Positions 8,206 to 17,847 of a stretch of 64,000 bases of DNA are shown piece by piece; within the stretch, counting starts at the first letter, position 1, and every line of letters begins with the position of its first letter. The notes under the pieces are model-generated. The model had not been told where the DNA came from. It was given only the letters and a program-made list of their open reading frames with translations, and ran no database searches. The stretch is from JACCTI01 sp051005695 (GTDB taxonomy: Bacteria; Verrucomicrobiota; Verrucomicrobiia; Chthoniobacterales; UBA10450), in NCBI GenBank assembly GCA_051005695.1, contig JBPCJC010000089.1:10416-74415 (forward strand), written 5' to 3'. Position numbers and translations under genes: made by a program.

Positions 8206-9305
8206 TTGCCGGGAAACTTAGCGCGCGCCACTGAGTGTTTGCCGTCCGACATCTCCGCCGCTTACAACTGGCACGTGTCGCTCGCGCGCCGTCTCTTCCT
8301 TCCGCTCGGAGAAATTTCGCGGCTCCGCTTTCTCGCCTTCAGGCTCCTGCTCGTCGCGCTCAAGCTCGCGCTCGACTGGTTCGTCACCACCGTGGTCTTT
8401 CAACAGGCTTGGAATCCGCGCGAATACGTTTGGTCGAAATCGCCGGCCAGCCGACTCACCGGAACCGCGGACCGACAATTCTATCTTTACCTCGCTCTCC
8501 TCGCCGTCGCCGCGCCCTTCGCCTGGACGGGCGTTTGCCTTTGCACGCAGAGGCTGCGCACCGCCGGCCTGCCACTTTGGTTGGTCGCTTTTTTCTTCGT
8601 CCCCATCGCCAAGTGGATTCTGTTTTGCATGTGCCTGCTGATGGCCGCGCCGCTCATTCTCGTCGAAGCCTGTTGCGGCTGCTTGTTCGCACATTTCCTG
8701 ACCTATCACGTTGGCGCCATCGCACCCTCAGCGGCACGGCCGCGTTCCTCGTTCTGCCCTTGCTCTTCGTCACCGATGCCGAAACGATTGCGCGAGGACC
8801 GCGCGCACTCGTTACCGAAATTCGCATCGCCGCGCCGCCCGCGATCGTTTGGGAACACGTGATTTCATTTTCCGAAATCCCGCTACCGCGCGAACTCCTC
8901 TTTCGCGCGGGGATCGCCTATACGATGCGCGCAACCATCGAGGGTCATGGCGTCGGCGCAGTCCGGCATTGCAATTTTTCCACCGGCAGTTTCGTTGAAC
9001 CGATCACCGTCTGGCAGGCACCCACGCAGCTCTCCTTCGACGTCCGCCAGCAGCCCGATCCCTTGACCGAGTTCTCGCCTTACGGACATCTCGAGACACC
9101 GCATTTGCGCGGAGTTTTTCAATCGCATCGCGGCGAGTTTCGTCTCGTTAGGCAAGCCGACGGGAGCACCTTGCTTCGCGGCACCACCTGGTACACGAAC
9201 CAACTCGAGCCAGCCGCCTATTGGAATCTCTGGTCGGATCACGTCATCCACCAAATTCATCTCCGCGTCCTCCGGCACATTCGCGCGGAGTGCGAGAGGC
9301 TTTGA
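8206..9305 (+). pseudogene. frameshifted membrane protein with DUF805-like and SRPBCC parts
   Basis: The first frame (TTG 8206 or, more likely, GTG 8275) encodes a DUF805-like membrane domain: the RISR/RLRF start, at least three hydrophobic segments, and the typical Q-R-L-R-T-A-G-L-P-L-W motif. Protein-like sequence stops near 8720. It continues in a second frame with SGTAAFLVLPLLF, then a convincing SRPBCC/polyketide-cyclase-like domain (from about GPRALVTEIRIAAPPAIVWEHV to the stop at 9305). No good start exists for a separate second gene. The simplest reading is one fused protein broken by a single indel between 8700 and 8740, through real decay or a base-calling error. Confidence 0.65.
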
Positions 9306-9336
9306 CGATTCCCGGCCCGCGCGCGACTCTTTTGCC

Positions 9337-10377
9337 ATGCGCTTTCGCACTTACAAAAACACCGACCTCAAAGTCAGCGAAGTCGGCTTCGGGCTCTGGA
9401 CTATCTCGACCGGTTGGTGGGGAAATTTCACGGAAGGCGAGGCGATCGCGCTCATGCACAAGGCGTTCGATCTCGGGATCACGCTCTTCGACGCCGCCGA
9501 CACTTACGGCAATGGCTTAAGCGAAGAGCTGATCGCGAAAGCCTTTCCTACGCAGCGCGACGAAATCGTCATCGCCACCAAAGTCGGCTACGACTTCGTT
9601 AACCACGGCGAAGCCCGCGGCCGCGGGCAACGCGAAATCCCGCAGGATTTTTCCGCGGACGCGATCACCCGCGCCACTGATGCCGCGCTCAAGCGACTCA
9701 AAACCGATCGCATCGATCTCCTGCAACTTCACAACATTCGGATGGAGCAAATCGAGGATGACGCACTCTGGACCACGCTCGAGAAGTTGAAGACCAGCGG
9801 GAAAATTCGTTATCACGGCATCGCCCTCGGGCCGGCGATCGGCTGGATGTACGAAGGCATCAATTGCATCCGCGAGCGCGACACCACCAGCGTGCAGCAC
9901 ATCTACAACCTCCTCGAACAATATCCCGGACGCGCGATGCACGAAGCCGCCGCGGAGGCGAACAAGGACACCATGTTCCTCATTCGCGTGACGCATTCGT
10001 CCGGCATGCTCGAAGGCAATTACACCGCTGAAACGGTTTTCCCGCCTAACGACCACCGCAACCACCGCCCGCGCAGCTGGCTCCTGAACGGGGTCAAGAA
10101 AATCGATACCCTGCGTTTCCTGGAAAACTCCGAGCGTTCGTTAGGCCAGGCTGCCTTGCAGTGGTTGCTCGCTGACGAGCGCGTCGCCTCCACTCTCCCG
10201 AACATTTACGAAGAAGCCCAGTTGATCGAGTTCGCCAAAGCACCCGAGACTCCGCGCCTAACGAGTGAAGAGATGGCCAGGATCGCGGAGCTCTACGGAG
10301 AAAATTTCGGCGTCGAACGCGAAGAGCCGAAATACAAAGGGACGATGGAGCTTCCGGCGGAAACCGCCGCCGCGTGA
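9337..10377 (+). CDS. aldo/keto reductase
   Basis: A 346-residue NADPH-dependent TIM-barrel reductase. The catalytic tetrad is visible: D52 and Y57 in FDAADTYGNG, K82 in IATKVGY, and H132 in LLQLHNIR. The C-terminal cofactor part includes SLGQAALQWLLAD and the strand VASTLPNIY. It belongs to the AKR11/12-like general stress reductase group; the substrate is unknown. Three CTAACGA words (10046, 10138, 10258) sit in the coding region, reading in frame as P-N-D, S-L-G and L-T-S. The gene stands alone on the plus strand, 6 bp from the convergent PBP2 gene. Confidence 0.93.
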   Translation: MRFRTYKNTDLKVSEVGFGLWTISTGWWGNFTEGEAIALMHKAFDLGITLFDAADTYGNGLSEELIAKAFPTQRDEIVIATKVGYDFVNHGEARGRGQREIPQDFSADAITRATDAALKRLKTDRIDLLQLHNIRMEQIEDDALWTTLEKLKTSGKIRYHGIALGPAIGWMYEGINCIRERDTTSVQHIYNLLEQYPGRAMHEAAAEANKDTMFLIRVTHSSGMLEGNYTAETVFPPNDHRNHRPRSWLLNGVKKIDTLRFLENSERSLGQAALQWLLADERVASTLPNIYEEAQLIEFAKAPETPRLTSEEMARIAELYGENFGVEREEPKYKGTMELPAETAAA

Positions 10378-10383
10378 TCGTCG

Positions 10384-12330
10384 CTAATTCGAGCGATCGT
10401 CTTCGCCGGTTTGTTCGTTCGGCGTGGTTTCGCCGTCCGGTTCCGTTCGCCGTTTACGGTGACTCGCGACTTCCGCGCCCTTGTAAACTGACCGGAAAAT
10501 CTTGCTGATCATCGGCGCCGCCGCGCTCCCGCCGTGCATGGTCGAGCCGACATCACCTTCGTAAAGCGCCGCGAAGGCAAACTGCGGCTGCTTCGCCGGC
10601 AGATAACCCGCGAACCACGCCGCCGTCCGCTCCTTGGTTTTCGGACCCCACTGCGCGGTCCCGGTTTTGCCCGCGACTTCCACGTTATCCAAGCCCGCCT
10701 GATGTCCGGTCCCGGTGCCGCCGTTGACCACTCCGACCATCGCTTCGTGCAATTGCTCCATCGTCCGCGGCGAAATATTCAGCTCGCGTTTCACCCGGCG
10801 CTGATACGCGGTCACGATTTCGTTGTCGAGCGTCTGCACCTGCTGGACGAGGCGCGTTTGGTAAAAAATCCCGCCGTTCGCCACCATCCCCATCGCCTGC
10901 GCCACCTGCAGGGGCGTCACTTCGCAGTCCCCCTGGCCGATCGAAAGATTCGCGATGTCACCGTTGAGTAATTTCCGCCCGTGCGTCGCCTTCATGTACT
11001 GGTCGTTAGGCACGCGCCCTTCCACTTCGCCGCGCAACGGAATCCCGCACTTCGCCCCGAAGCCCATTTTCAGCGCCCACTCGATGATCGGCTCCGCGCC
11101 GGTCTTGATTCCCGCCTGGTAAAACCAGGTGTCGCACGACTCCGTGAGCGCCTGCGTGAAATTGAGATATCCACGCTGCGATTTCTTCCAGTTGTGAAAG
11201 GTGACGTTGCCCACCTGCAAAGACGGCGTGCAATCGAACTCGTCATCGGTGTTGATCGTCCCGCTCTCGAGCGCCGCGATCCCGACCGCAATTTTAAACA
11301 CCGAGCCCGGCGGGTAAGACGAACGAAACGCGCGCGGCAATAGCGGAATGTTCGGATCGTCCTGCAGCTCCTTAAACTTCTCCGCGGTGATGTTCGGGAT
11401 GAACGAATTCGGATTGTACGTCGGCCACGAAGCCATCGCCAGAATGTCGCCGCTGTTCGGTTCGATGATCACGATCGCGCCACGTTTTGCTTTTGCTTCC
11501 AGCGCTTTCTCCGCCAATTCCTGCAGGCGCAAGTCGAGCGTCGTCACTACCGTGTAACCCGGCACCGGCGGGGTCACGATCCGCTCGGAAGTTTTGTGGC
11601 CATCCTTATCGAAGGTCAGTTTGTATTCACCATGCTGGCCGGTGAGCATGCTGTTGAAAGTCTGCTCGAGCCCATCGCGTCCCTCCGTTTCCGGCCAGAG
11701 CACTTCGTGATTATCGATCACGCCGTCGGGATTCCGTCCCGTCTTGCCGCTATAGCCGATGATGTGGCCGGCGGTTTTCCCATTCGGATAAACCCGCACG
11801 TAAATCGGTCGCAACATCATCTCCGCCGGCAAGCGTCCCTTCAATTCGTCGTGCTGCTCTTCGCTGAGATTTTGCGCGATCTCGAACGGGAGAATTCCGC
11901 GGTTGTGGTAATGCCGCAGGATCAGGTCGTCGCGGATTTTAATCGAACGCCCGAGCAGCTTTTCCGCGGTCGCGATTTTGTCCTGCGCGAAACGCACCGC
12001 CTGCGCATCGGAGAATTCCAGCGGCGTTGGGAACCGGATCGCGAGATTGTAACTCAAACGATTCTGCGCCAACGGCAGCCCATTGCGATCGACGATCTGG
12101 CCGCGGGGCGCAGGAATATCGAGCACGTAAGCGCGCGCCTTCTTCTGCGTTTCGTAGGTGGGCACAATCGTGTCCTCCGTCGCTGCGGGTGCGGGCGACG
12201 GAATCGGCGTTTCTTGCGCGCGCACACTCAGCGCCGTCGCGCTCACCAGAAATAGAATCGTCAGTCGGTTCAAGAGCCTAAACAGATAGCAGCCCGCGGC
12301 GTTTCGTAAATTGGCGCCACAATTTCCCAT
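10384..12330 (-). CDS. mrdA: penicillin-binding protein 2 (elongation transpeptidase)
   Basis: A 648-residue class B PBP: an N-terminal membrane anchor (about residues 19-37), a dimerisation domain (from DIPAPRGQIVDRNG), and a transpeptidase domain with S343-x-x-K346 in PPGSVFKI, S398-C-D400 as the second motif and K-T-G-T in VAGKTGTAQWG. It cross-links peptidoglycan during rod elongation, normally with RodA, which is not in the window. ATG 12330 gives a few residues ahead of the anchor; a TTG just before NRLTILF is an alternative. The Asn of the usual SxN motif is Asp here, as in many PBP2 proteins. Confidence 0.95.
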   Translation of the reverse strand: MGNCGANLRNAAGCYLFRLLNRLTILFLVSATALSVRAQETPIPSPAPAATEDTIVPTYETQKKARAYVLDIPAPRGQIVDRNGLPLAQNRLSYNLAIRFPTPLEFSDAQAVRFAQDKIATAEKLLGRSIKIRDDLILRHYHNRGILPFEIAQNLSEEQHDELKGRLPAEMMLRPIYVRVYPNGKTAGHIIGYSGKTGRNPDGVIDNHEVLWPETEGRDGLEQTFNSMLTGQHGEYKLTFDKDGHKTSERIVTPPVPGYTVVTTLDLRLQELAEKALEAKAKRGAIVIIEPNSGDILAMASWPTYNPNSFIPNITAEKFKELQDDPNIPLLPRAFRSSYPPGSVFKIAVGIAALESGTINTDDEFDCTPSLQVGNVTFHNWKKSQRGYLNFTQALTESCDTWFYQAGIKTGAEPIIEWALKMGFGAKCGIPLRGEVEGRVPNDQYMKATHGRKLLNGDIANLSIGQGDCEVTPLQVAQAMGMVANGGIFYQTRLVQQVQTLDNEIVTAYQRRVKRELNISPRTMEQLHEAMVGVVNGGTGTGHQAGLDNVEVAGKTGTAQWGPKTKERTAAWFAGYLPAKQPQFAFAALYEGDVGSTMHGGSAAAPMISKIFRSVYKGAEVASHRKRRTEPDGETTPNEQTGEDDRSN

Positions 12331-12333
12331 TCA

Positions 12334-12407
12334 TGTCATCCCGAGCCGCGAAGACGGCGAGGGACCTCGCGCTGGGTCCTTGGTTACACCTTCGACTCAG
12401 GATGACA
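12334..12407. repeat. intergenic inverted-end repeat, copy 1 (short)
   Basis: A 74-bp element with matching inverted ends (TGTCATCC ... GGATGACA). Its left end TGTCATCCCGAGCCGCGAAG is identical in copies 2 (14061) and 3 (32997), with ACGGCGAGGGACCTCGC next; the right end is CTCAGGATGACA. It occupies the gap between uvrC and the PBP2 gene. The size and ends resemble REP/MITE-like non-autonomous elements found in many soil bacteria. Confidence 0.8.
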
Positions 12408-12439
12408 CATCTGGGACACGGCCGCGGTAGCGTGTGAAA

Positions 12440-14026
12440 TCAATGTCGCTCGAGAAACCGATGCACATCCTCCGCCAGTTTCGGCCCGATCCCTTCGGTC
12501 GCCGCGATTTCTTCCACGCTCGCTTTCCGCAGCCGATTAACCGAACCGAATTTCCGGAGCAATAAATTCTTCCGGTTCTGACTCACCCCCGGGCAATCAT
12601 CGAGAATGCTTTCGCCGATTCGCTTCTTCATCAACAACTGGTGATACGTGTTCGCGAAACGATGCGCCTCATCGCGGATGCGTTGCAGCAATCGGAGCGC
12701 GCCCGAATCCACCGGCAATTGCAAAGGCAACGCGCGCCCCGGTCGGTAGATTTCCTCGAACTCCTTCGCCAAACCAATGATCGGCAGCTCGTGCAATCCA
12801 AGCCGCTGCAATTCCTTGCACGCGGATGAGAGCTGACCCTTTCCGCCATCGACGATGATCAAATCCGGCAACCGCACCGGCGCGAATTTCGCTACCCGCT
12901 CCATCGCCTCCGCTGGACTTTCCTGGGAAAACTCCGCGGTCTCCGGATTCGCCTCTCGCGCTTCCAGGAGCACGCGCGCATAACGTCGCCTAACGACTTC
13001 TGCCATGCTCGCAAAATCATCCTGGCCCATCACTGTGCGGATGCGGTAACGACGGTAGTTGTCCTTGTCCGGCACGCCGTTGCGGAAGCAAACCATCGAC
13101 GCGACCACATGCGTCGTGGAGATGTTCGAGATGTCGAAACACTCCATCACCACCGGCAAACTCTGCAGTTGAAGGGCGTCGGCTAACGACTGCACGTCCG
13201 CCACCGGATCGATCGCGCTCGGCAAACTATGGCGCGTAAAACGCCGCATCGGTTTCGTCGTCCGCCGCAGATCTTCGAGCATGTTGCGCAACTCCGCCGC
13301 CTTCTCGAAATCGAGCTTCCCCGCTGCCTTCTGCATTTCGGCCGCGAGCAGATCGATCATCTCGCGCGAATGTCCTTCCAGAAAATCTGAAGCCTGCGCC
13401 ACGCGCTCGCGATATTGTTCCGCGGTTGTCTCGCTCAAGCGCACCGGCACCTGATAGGTCGACGATTTCAATTCCCGCTCCGTCGGCGAGCCGCGGCCAA
13501 ACGTGAGCACGCCGAATTTTTTGCGCATGAAATTGAGCGTTTGCCGCAACGCGCCTGCATGCGCATACGGGCCAAAATATCGCGCGCCATCATCCTTCTT
13601 GAAACGCGCCAGACGAAAGCGCGGCCAATCTTCCGTCGGGTCCACTTTTACCAAAAGGAAGCGCTTATCGTCGCGGAACGAGATGTTGTAACGCGGCCGG
13701 AATTCCTTGATCAGCTTGCCTTCGAGGAGGAGCGATTCCGCCTCGCTCTGCACGGTGTGAGTTTCAAAATCCCAAACCGCCGTGAGCATCGCCCGCGTCT
13801 TCAAATCGGCCTGCGCGATTTTCGAAGGCATGAAATACGAACCCACTCGCTTGCGCAAATCGCGCGCTTTTCCAACGTAGATCACGCGATTGAAACGATC
13901 GCGCATCAAGTAAACGCCTGGCTTGTGCGGCACCTCATGCACCAGCTTCGCGAAGTCAGGTTTCTCTTTCGGTAAGACGGACGCCATCGGGGAAATCAGA
14001 CTCCCGCCACGCTCTTCAAATTGCAA
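12440..14026 (-). CDS. uvrC: UvrABC excinuclease subunit C
   Basis: A 528-residue UvrC: GIY-YIG nuclease domain (about residues 30-110; GVYLMRDRFNRVIYVGKARDL), UVR motif binding UvrB (about 225-265), RNase H-like 5' nuclease domain (about 290-440; ECFDISN, IVDGGKGQL) and C-terminal helix-hairpin-helix (GIGPKLAEDVHRF). It makes the dual incision in nucleotide excision repair. It is somewhat shorter than the usual 590-620 residues, mainly between domains. ATG 13987 (MASVLP) is an equally plausible start. Two CTAACGA words fall inside (12990, 13193). Confidence 0.95.
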   Translation of the reverse strand: MQFEERGGSLISPMASVLPKEKPDFAKLVHEVPHKPGVYLMRDRFNRVIYVGKARDLRKRVGSYFMPSKIAQADLKTRAMLTAVWDFETHTVQSEAESLLLEGKLIKEFRPRYNISFRDDKRFLLVKVDPTEDWPRFRLARFKKDDGARYFGPYAHAGALRQTLNFMRKKFGVLTFGRGSPTERELKSSTYQVPVRLSETTAEQYRERVAQASDFLEGHSREMIDLLAAEMQKAAGKLDFEKAAELRNMLEDLRRTTKPMRRFTRHSLPSAIDPVADVQSLADALQLQSLPVVMECFDISNISTTHVVASMVCFRNGVPDKDNYRRYRIRTVMGQDDFASMAEVVRRRYARVLLEAREANPETAEFSQESPAEAMERVAKFAPVRLPDLIIVDGGKGQLSSACKELQRLGLHELPIIGLAKEFEEIYRPGRALPLQLPVDSGALRLLQRIRDEAHRFANTYHQLLMKKRIGESILDDCPGVSQNRKNLLLRKFGSVNRLRKASVEEIAATEGIGPKLAEDVHRFLERH

Positions 14027-14060
14027 ACCCGGCAGCCAAACGACCTACCCGCGCGCCACC

Positions 14061-14184
14061 TGTCATCCCGAGCCGCGAAGACGGCGAGGGACTTCGCAAA
14101 GGCTGCTTGGTCAACTCCAGTCTAACGAGAGGCCAACCATCCGGCGGAGGTCCTTCGGCGCGCTTCGCCGGCCTCAGGATGACA
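14061..14184. repeat. intergenic inverted-end repeat, copy 2
   Basis: A 124-bp element in the gap between the D-aminoacylase gene and uvrC, with the same left 20 bases as copies 1 and 3 and the same CAGGATGACA right end. Its interior differs and carries a CTAACGAG word (14122-14129). The right half has GGTCCTTCGGCGCGCTTCGC, similar to GGTCCTTCGCCGTCTCCGCG of copy 3, so the right arm beyond the terminal octamer is also related. Confidence 0.8.
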
Positions 14185-14192
14185 CGTATCAC

Positions 14193-15878
14193 CTACAACT
14201 TCCCTGGTCCCCACAAAGCACGTCCCGGTTTCGCGCCCGTATGCTCGCCGTCCTTGATCACCTGTACGCCGTTGACGAACACATGCCTCACGCCGGTCGC
14301 GTACTGATGCGGCCTCTCGAAAGTCGCGTGATCCGTCACCGTCGCCGGATCGAACACGACCACATCCGCAAACATCCCTTCCTGCAAGAATCCGCGATGA
14401 TCGAGTCCGAGGTTCGTCGCCGGCAATCCACTTAAACGCCGAACCGCTTCGCCTAACGAGAGCAACTTTTCGTCTCGCGAATATTTTCCGAGCACACGCA
14501 CGAAATTCCCGTAAGCCCGCGGGTGCGGATTCGCTTTCAGGAAATCTCCCTCCGGGGCCTGCGAAGCTTCGTCGGAACCGAACGAAACCCACGGCTTCGC
14601 CATTTGTTTGCGCACGTTCTCTTCCGAGATCACAAAATAAATCGTGTCGATCCGCGACTCATCTTCGCTGATCAAATCCATCAGCGTTTCCACCGGATCT
14701 TTCCCGCGCATCTTCGCTACTTCGGCGAGCGATTTTCCGGTCAATGGTTTCAGCTTCGCCGCTTTGAAACCGACCAGCAGGATTCGATCAGGCGAGCCCG
14801 CGGCCAGATAATAATTCTCCCACGCGTTGCTCGGCGTGCGCACTTCCGCGGCAATTTTTTTTCGCGTCTCCGGATCGCGCAGCCTTTTGAAAAGCGCCGG
14901 ATTTCCGCCATCTGCGGTCCACGGCGGCAGCGAAGCATCGAGCCCGGTTTCAGCCGCGGTATAAGTGTACATGTCGGCGGTAATCTTCAGCCCTTCCTTC
15001 TGCGCGGCCTCGATTCGCGCGAGCAATTTATCCTCCTTGTCCCAGTTATTCTGCCCCGCGGCCTTGAGATGATAAATCTCCGCCGGCAAACCCGCTTCGC
15101 GACTGATCCGGATCAACTCCTCAACGCCTTCCATCAGGTGATTCCCTTCGCTTCGCATGTGCGAAATATATTTGCCGTGGTATTTCGCAGCCACTTTGCA
15201 GAGCTCGATCAACTCCTCGGTGTGTGCATAAAACGCCGGCGGATAAATCAGCGACGAGCCAATCCCGAGCGCGCCCGCTTCCATTTCCTTGCGCACCAAT
15301 TCGCGCATCGCCGCGAGTTGTTCGGCCGTCGGTTGTTTGTCCTCCAGGCCGATGACGTATTCGCGAATCGTGGTCGCACCGAGAAAGGAAGCGACGTTGC
15401 AGGAAATCCCCTGCGCCTCCAAGTACTGCAAATACTCGGCCAGCGTGTTCCATTTGATCTCGTATTTGAAATCCTTCTGCTCCGCGAGCATCCGGCGCTT
15501 GATCGCGTCGTTCACCGGTCCCATCGAAGTTCCCTCGCCCATGATCTCGGTGGTCACGCCCTGGCGCAGCTCGCTTTGCGAACGCCCGTCCTCAAGCAAC
15601 GACTCGTTAGACCAGGAGAGCATGTTGATGAATCCTGGGGCGACTGCGAGCCCGCTGGCCTCGATGATTTGCTTGGCGGGCGCGTCTTTGAAATCGCCGA
15701 GGCCAACGATGCGATCGCCGCGAATCGCCAGGTCCGCGCGCTTCGGTTCCGCGCTGGTGCCGTCGTAAATCGTGCCGCCTTTGATCACCAAATCGAAGCC
15801 CGGCGTGGGCGAAGCGGTTTGCGTGAACGCCGAAACCGGCGCAAGCGCGAGGGTAAGAAAAATGAGGGAACGAAACAT
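14193..15878 (-). CDS. D-aminoacylase-like amidohydrolase, exported
   Basis: A 561-residue N-acyl-D-amino-acid deacylase family protein. I start it at ATG 15878 (MFRSLIFLTLALAPVSAF), which gives a cleavable signal peptide ending near residue 20; a longer frame upstream would overlap the divergent reductase. The amidohydrolase body begins VIKGGTIYDG. The usual H-x-H metal pair after A-P-G-F-I is replaced by N-M-L-S-W, a known variant of the family, so metal content may differ. YISHMRSEG and the later HLKAAG retain other ligands. Three CTAACGA words lie in or beside it (14453, 15604; 14122 downstream). The substrate is unknown. Confidence 0.85.
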   Translation of the reverse strand: MFRSLIFLTLALAPVSAFTQTASPTPGFDLVIKGGTIYDGTSAEPKRADLAIRGDRIVGLGDFKDAPAKQIIEASGLAVAPGFINMLSWSNESLLEDGRSQSELRQGVTTEIMGEGTSMGPVNDAIKRRMLAEQKDFKYEIKWNTLAEYLQYLEAQGISCNVASFLGATTIREYVIGLEDKQPTAEQLAAMRELVRKEMEAGALGIGSSLIYPPAFYAHTEELIELCKVAAKYHGKYISHMRSEGNHLMEGVEELIRISREAGLPAEIYHLKAAGQNNWDKEDKLLARIEAAQKEGLKITADMYTYTAAETGLDASLPPWTADGGNPALFKRLRDPETRKKIAAEVRTPSNAWENYYLAAGSPDRILLVGFKAAKLKPLTGKSLAEVAKMRGKDPVETLMDLISEDESRIDTIYFVISEENVRKQMAKPWVSFGSDEASQAPEGDFLKANPHPRAYGNFVRVLGKYSRDEKLLSLGEAVRRLSGLPATNLGLDHRGFLQEGMFADVVVFDPATVTDHATFERPHQYATGVRHVFVNGVQVIKDGEHTGAKPGRALWGPGKL

Positions 15879-15933
15879 CGCGTGATGCTGACAGCCGCTG
15901 CTGCAACCGTCACCTTGAAAGACAAACCCACCG

Positions 15934-16974
15934 ATGATCTTTGATGTCGCTATCGTCGGCAGCGGACCAGCCGGCGCGGCCTGCGCTAGCTTTTGCGCGC
16001 GCGCCGGTTTGCAAACCCTCCTGCTCGAGCGCGAAAAATTTCCGCGCGAAAAAGTCTGCGGTGATTGTCTTAATCCGTCCTGTACGCCGGTGCTGGAACG
16101 CCTTGGACTTTTCGAGCGCGTGCGTGCCTTGCCGCACGCGAAACTGGAGCGCGTCGATTTCATCGCCATCGGCGGCAAGACGGTCAGCGTAAATTTGCCG
16201 CCCGGCGCCGAGATCGCAGTCAAGCGCAGCTTCTTTGATCAATTGCTGATGACGCGCGCGCGTGAAAGCGGCGCACTCATCCACGACGCCGCCACCGTCA
16301 GCGCGCTCCAGCCTGGCGAACCCTGGACGATCATCACGCCTAACGAGTCGTTCGAAGCGCGCGTCCTCGTGGCTGCGGATGGCCGCAACTCCACCGTCGC
16401 CCGTTTACTTGGTTTGCTTCCCCGCATTCAAAAAGAACGCGTCGGACTGCAAACGCATTTGCCGCTGCCGGAAAATTTCGGCAACCGCGTCGTCCTGCAA
16501 TTTCTTCCACAAGGTTACTCTGGGCATTCGCCGGTCGGTGATGGGCAGTTCAATCTTTGCCTCGTCGGCAAGCCGCCGGATTTGCCCGCGTTGCGCGGTT
16601 GGGCGCAGAAAGAATTCGGTGTTCCGCTCGATCACAGTTGGCGGACGATTACGCCGCTGCGCCGCGCCGCGATCACGCCCGCGCAGCCGCGTTTGTTTCT
16701 CATCGGCGACGCCGCACGCGTGGTCGAGCCCTTCACTGGCGAAGGAATTTATTACGCGCTTCGCTCCGGCGAACTCGCGGCCGAGGCGATCATTCGCAGG
16801 CAATCGCCGGCGACCTACGCCGCGGCCCACGCGCAACTTTATCGCGGCCGGTTGTGGGTAAATCGGATCGCGCGCAGCGCAGTTTTGTCGCCGCAAATCA
16901 CCTCGCTGCTCTTGCGCTCGGGAATGCTTTCGCCCGGATTCCTTAGCCGGCTGACCGCGAAATTAGTGCATTAA
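15934..16974 (+). CDS. FAD-dependent oxidoreductase, geranylgeranyl reductase type
   Basis: The 346-residue product starts with a Rossmann FAD site (VAIVGSGPAGAACA, residues 5-18), then ERE and the KVCGDCLNP segment, the G-R-N-S motif in VAADGRNSTVARLLG, and the second FAD motif FLIGDAARVVEPFTGEGI. This is the GGR/FixC-like subgroup that reduces prenyl chains or hydroxylates lipids; the Cys in the KxCGD loop is typical. It is divergent from the D-aminoacylase gene, 55 bp apart, so the two promoters are likely shared in that gap. Its 3' end overlaps the convergent folD by 12 bp. Confidence 0.88.
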   Translation: MIFDVAIVGSGPAGAACASFCARAGLQTLLLEREKFPREKVCGDCLNPSCTPVLERLGLFERVRALPHAKLERVDFIAIGGKTVSVNLPPGAEIAVKRSFFDQLLMTRARESGALIHDAATVSALQPGEPWTIITPNESFEARVLVAADGRNSTVARLLGLLPRIQKERVGLQTHLPLPENFGNRVVLQFLPQGYSGHSPVGDGQFNLCLVGKPPDLPALRGWAQKEFGVPLDHSWRTITPLRRAAITPAQPRLFLIGDAARVVEPFTGEGIYYALRSGELAAEAIIRRQSPATYAAAHAQLYRGRLWVNRIARSAVLSPQITSLLLRSGMLSPGFLSRLTAKLVH

Positions 16975-17844
16975 TTGCCGGCAAGCTTTGACCGTGTTCG
17001 CCATCAGCATGGCGATGGTCATCGGCCCCACTCCGCCAGGGACCGGCGTGATCTTGGACGCGATCGCCGCGACTTCATCGAAAGCGACATCGCCGACCAA
17101 ACGATAACCGCGCGGCGCGCCCGCATCTTCCACGCGGTTGATTCCCACATCGATCACGACCGCGCCTTCGCGCACGTGTTCGCGCCTAACGAATCCTGCC
17201 TGGCCGATGGCGGCAATGATGATGTCGGCGGAACGCGCGATCGCCGGCAGATTGCGACTGCGCGAATGGAGGACGGTGACGGTGGCGTTCGCGCCCGCGG
17301 CTTTTTGCATCAGGAGCAAGGCGACCGGTTTGCCGACGATCATGCTCCGGCCGAGCACGACCACATGCGCGCCGGAAATCTCGACGCCGCTCTCGATCAA
17401 TAAACGCTGGCAACCAAGAGGCGTACAAGGAACAAAGCCGGAAATATCGCCTAACGAGAGCTTAGCCACGTTCTCGGGATGGAACCCATCGACGTCCTTC
17501 GCCGGATCGAGCGCGCGCACAATTGCCGCTTCGTCGATTTGTTTCGGGGGAGGCGACTGCACCAGAATGCCGTGGACCGCAGGATCGCGATTCAACTCGG
17601 CAATCCGCGCGAGCAATTCGGTCTGCGATGTGGTGGCCGGCAGTTCCAGCTTCACCGAGTGCAATCCGAGTTCGCGACACATCCGGTCTTTCGAGCGCAC
17701 ATACGCCCGCGAAGCCGGATCATCGCCAACCAGGACGACCGCCAAACCGGGCGTCACGCCGCGCGCCTTCAGGGTTGCGATTTCGCCACGCAATTCTGCA
17801 TACACTTTCTCCGCGATCGCGCGCCCATCGATCAGTTCGGCCAT
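16963..17844 (-). CDS. folD: bifunctional methylene-THF dehydrogenase/cyclohydrolase
   Basis: A 293-residue FolD. The N-terminal catalytic region has Y-V-R-S-K (about residues 49-53, K catalytic) and ILVQSPPPKQID; the C-terminal NADP domain has VVVLGRSMIVGKPVALLL, then DVGINR and the closing PVPGGVGPMTIAMLM. It interconverts 5,10-methylene- and 10-formyl-THF in the cytosol. It lies 3 bp after the acyltransferase gene and behind ubiX on the minus strand, a probable operon. Two CTAACGA words are inside (17186, 17451). Confidence 0.97.
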   Translation of the reverse strand: MAELIDGRAIAEKVYAELRGEIATLKARGVTPGLAVVLVGDDPASRAYVRSKDRMCRELGLHSVKLELPATTSQTELLARIAELNRDPAVHGILVQSPPPKQIDEAAIVRALDPAKDVDGFHPENVAKLSLGDISGFVPCTPLGCQRLLIESGVEISGAHVVVLGRSMIVGKPVALLLMQKAAGANATVTVLHSRSRNLPAIARSADIIIAAIGQAGFVRREHVREGAVVIDVGINRVEDAGAPRGYRLVGDVAFDEVAAIASKITPVPGGVGPMTIAMLMANTVKACRQLMH

Positions 17845-17847
17845 GGC

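Noticed and set aside
14523..15944. Plus-strand open frame of 473 codons
   Set aside because: It lies opposite the D-aminoacylase gene; its product is Arg/His-rich without a family match, a typical shadow in GC-rich DNA.
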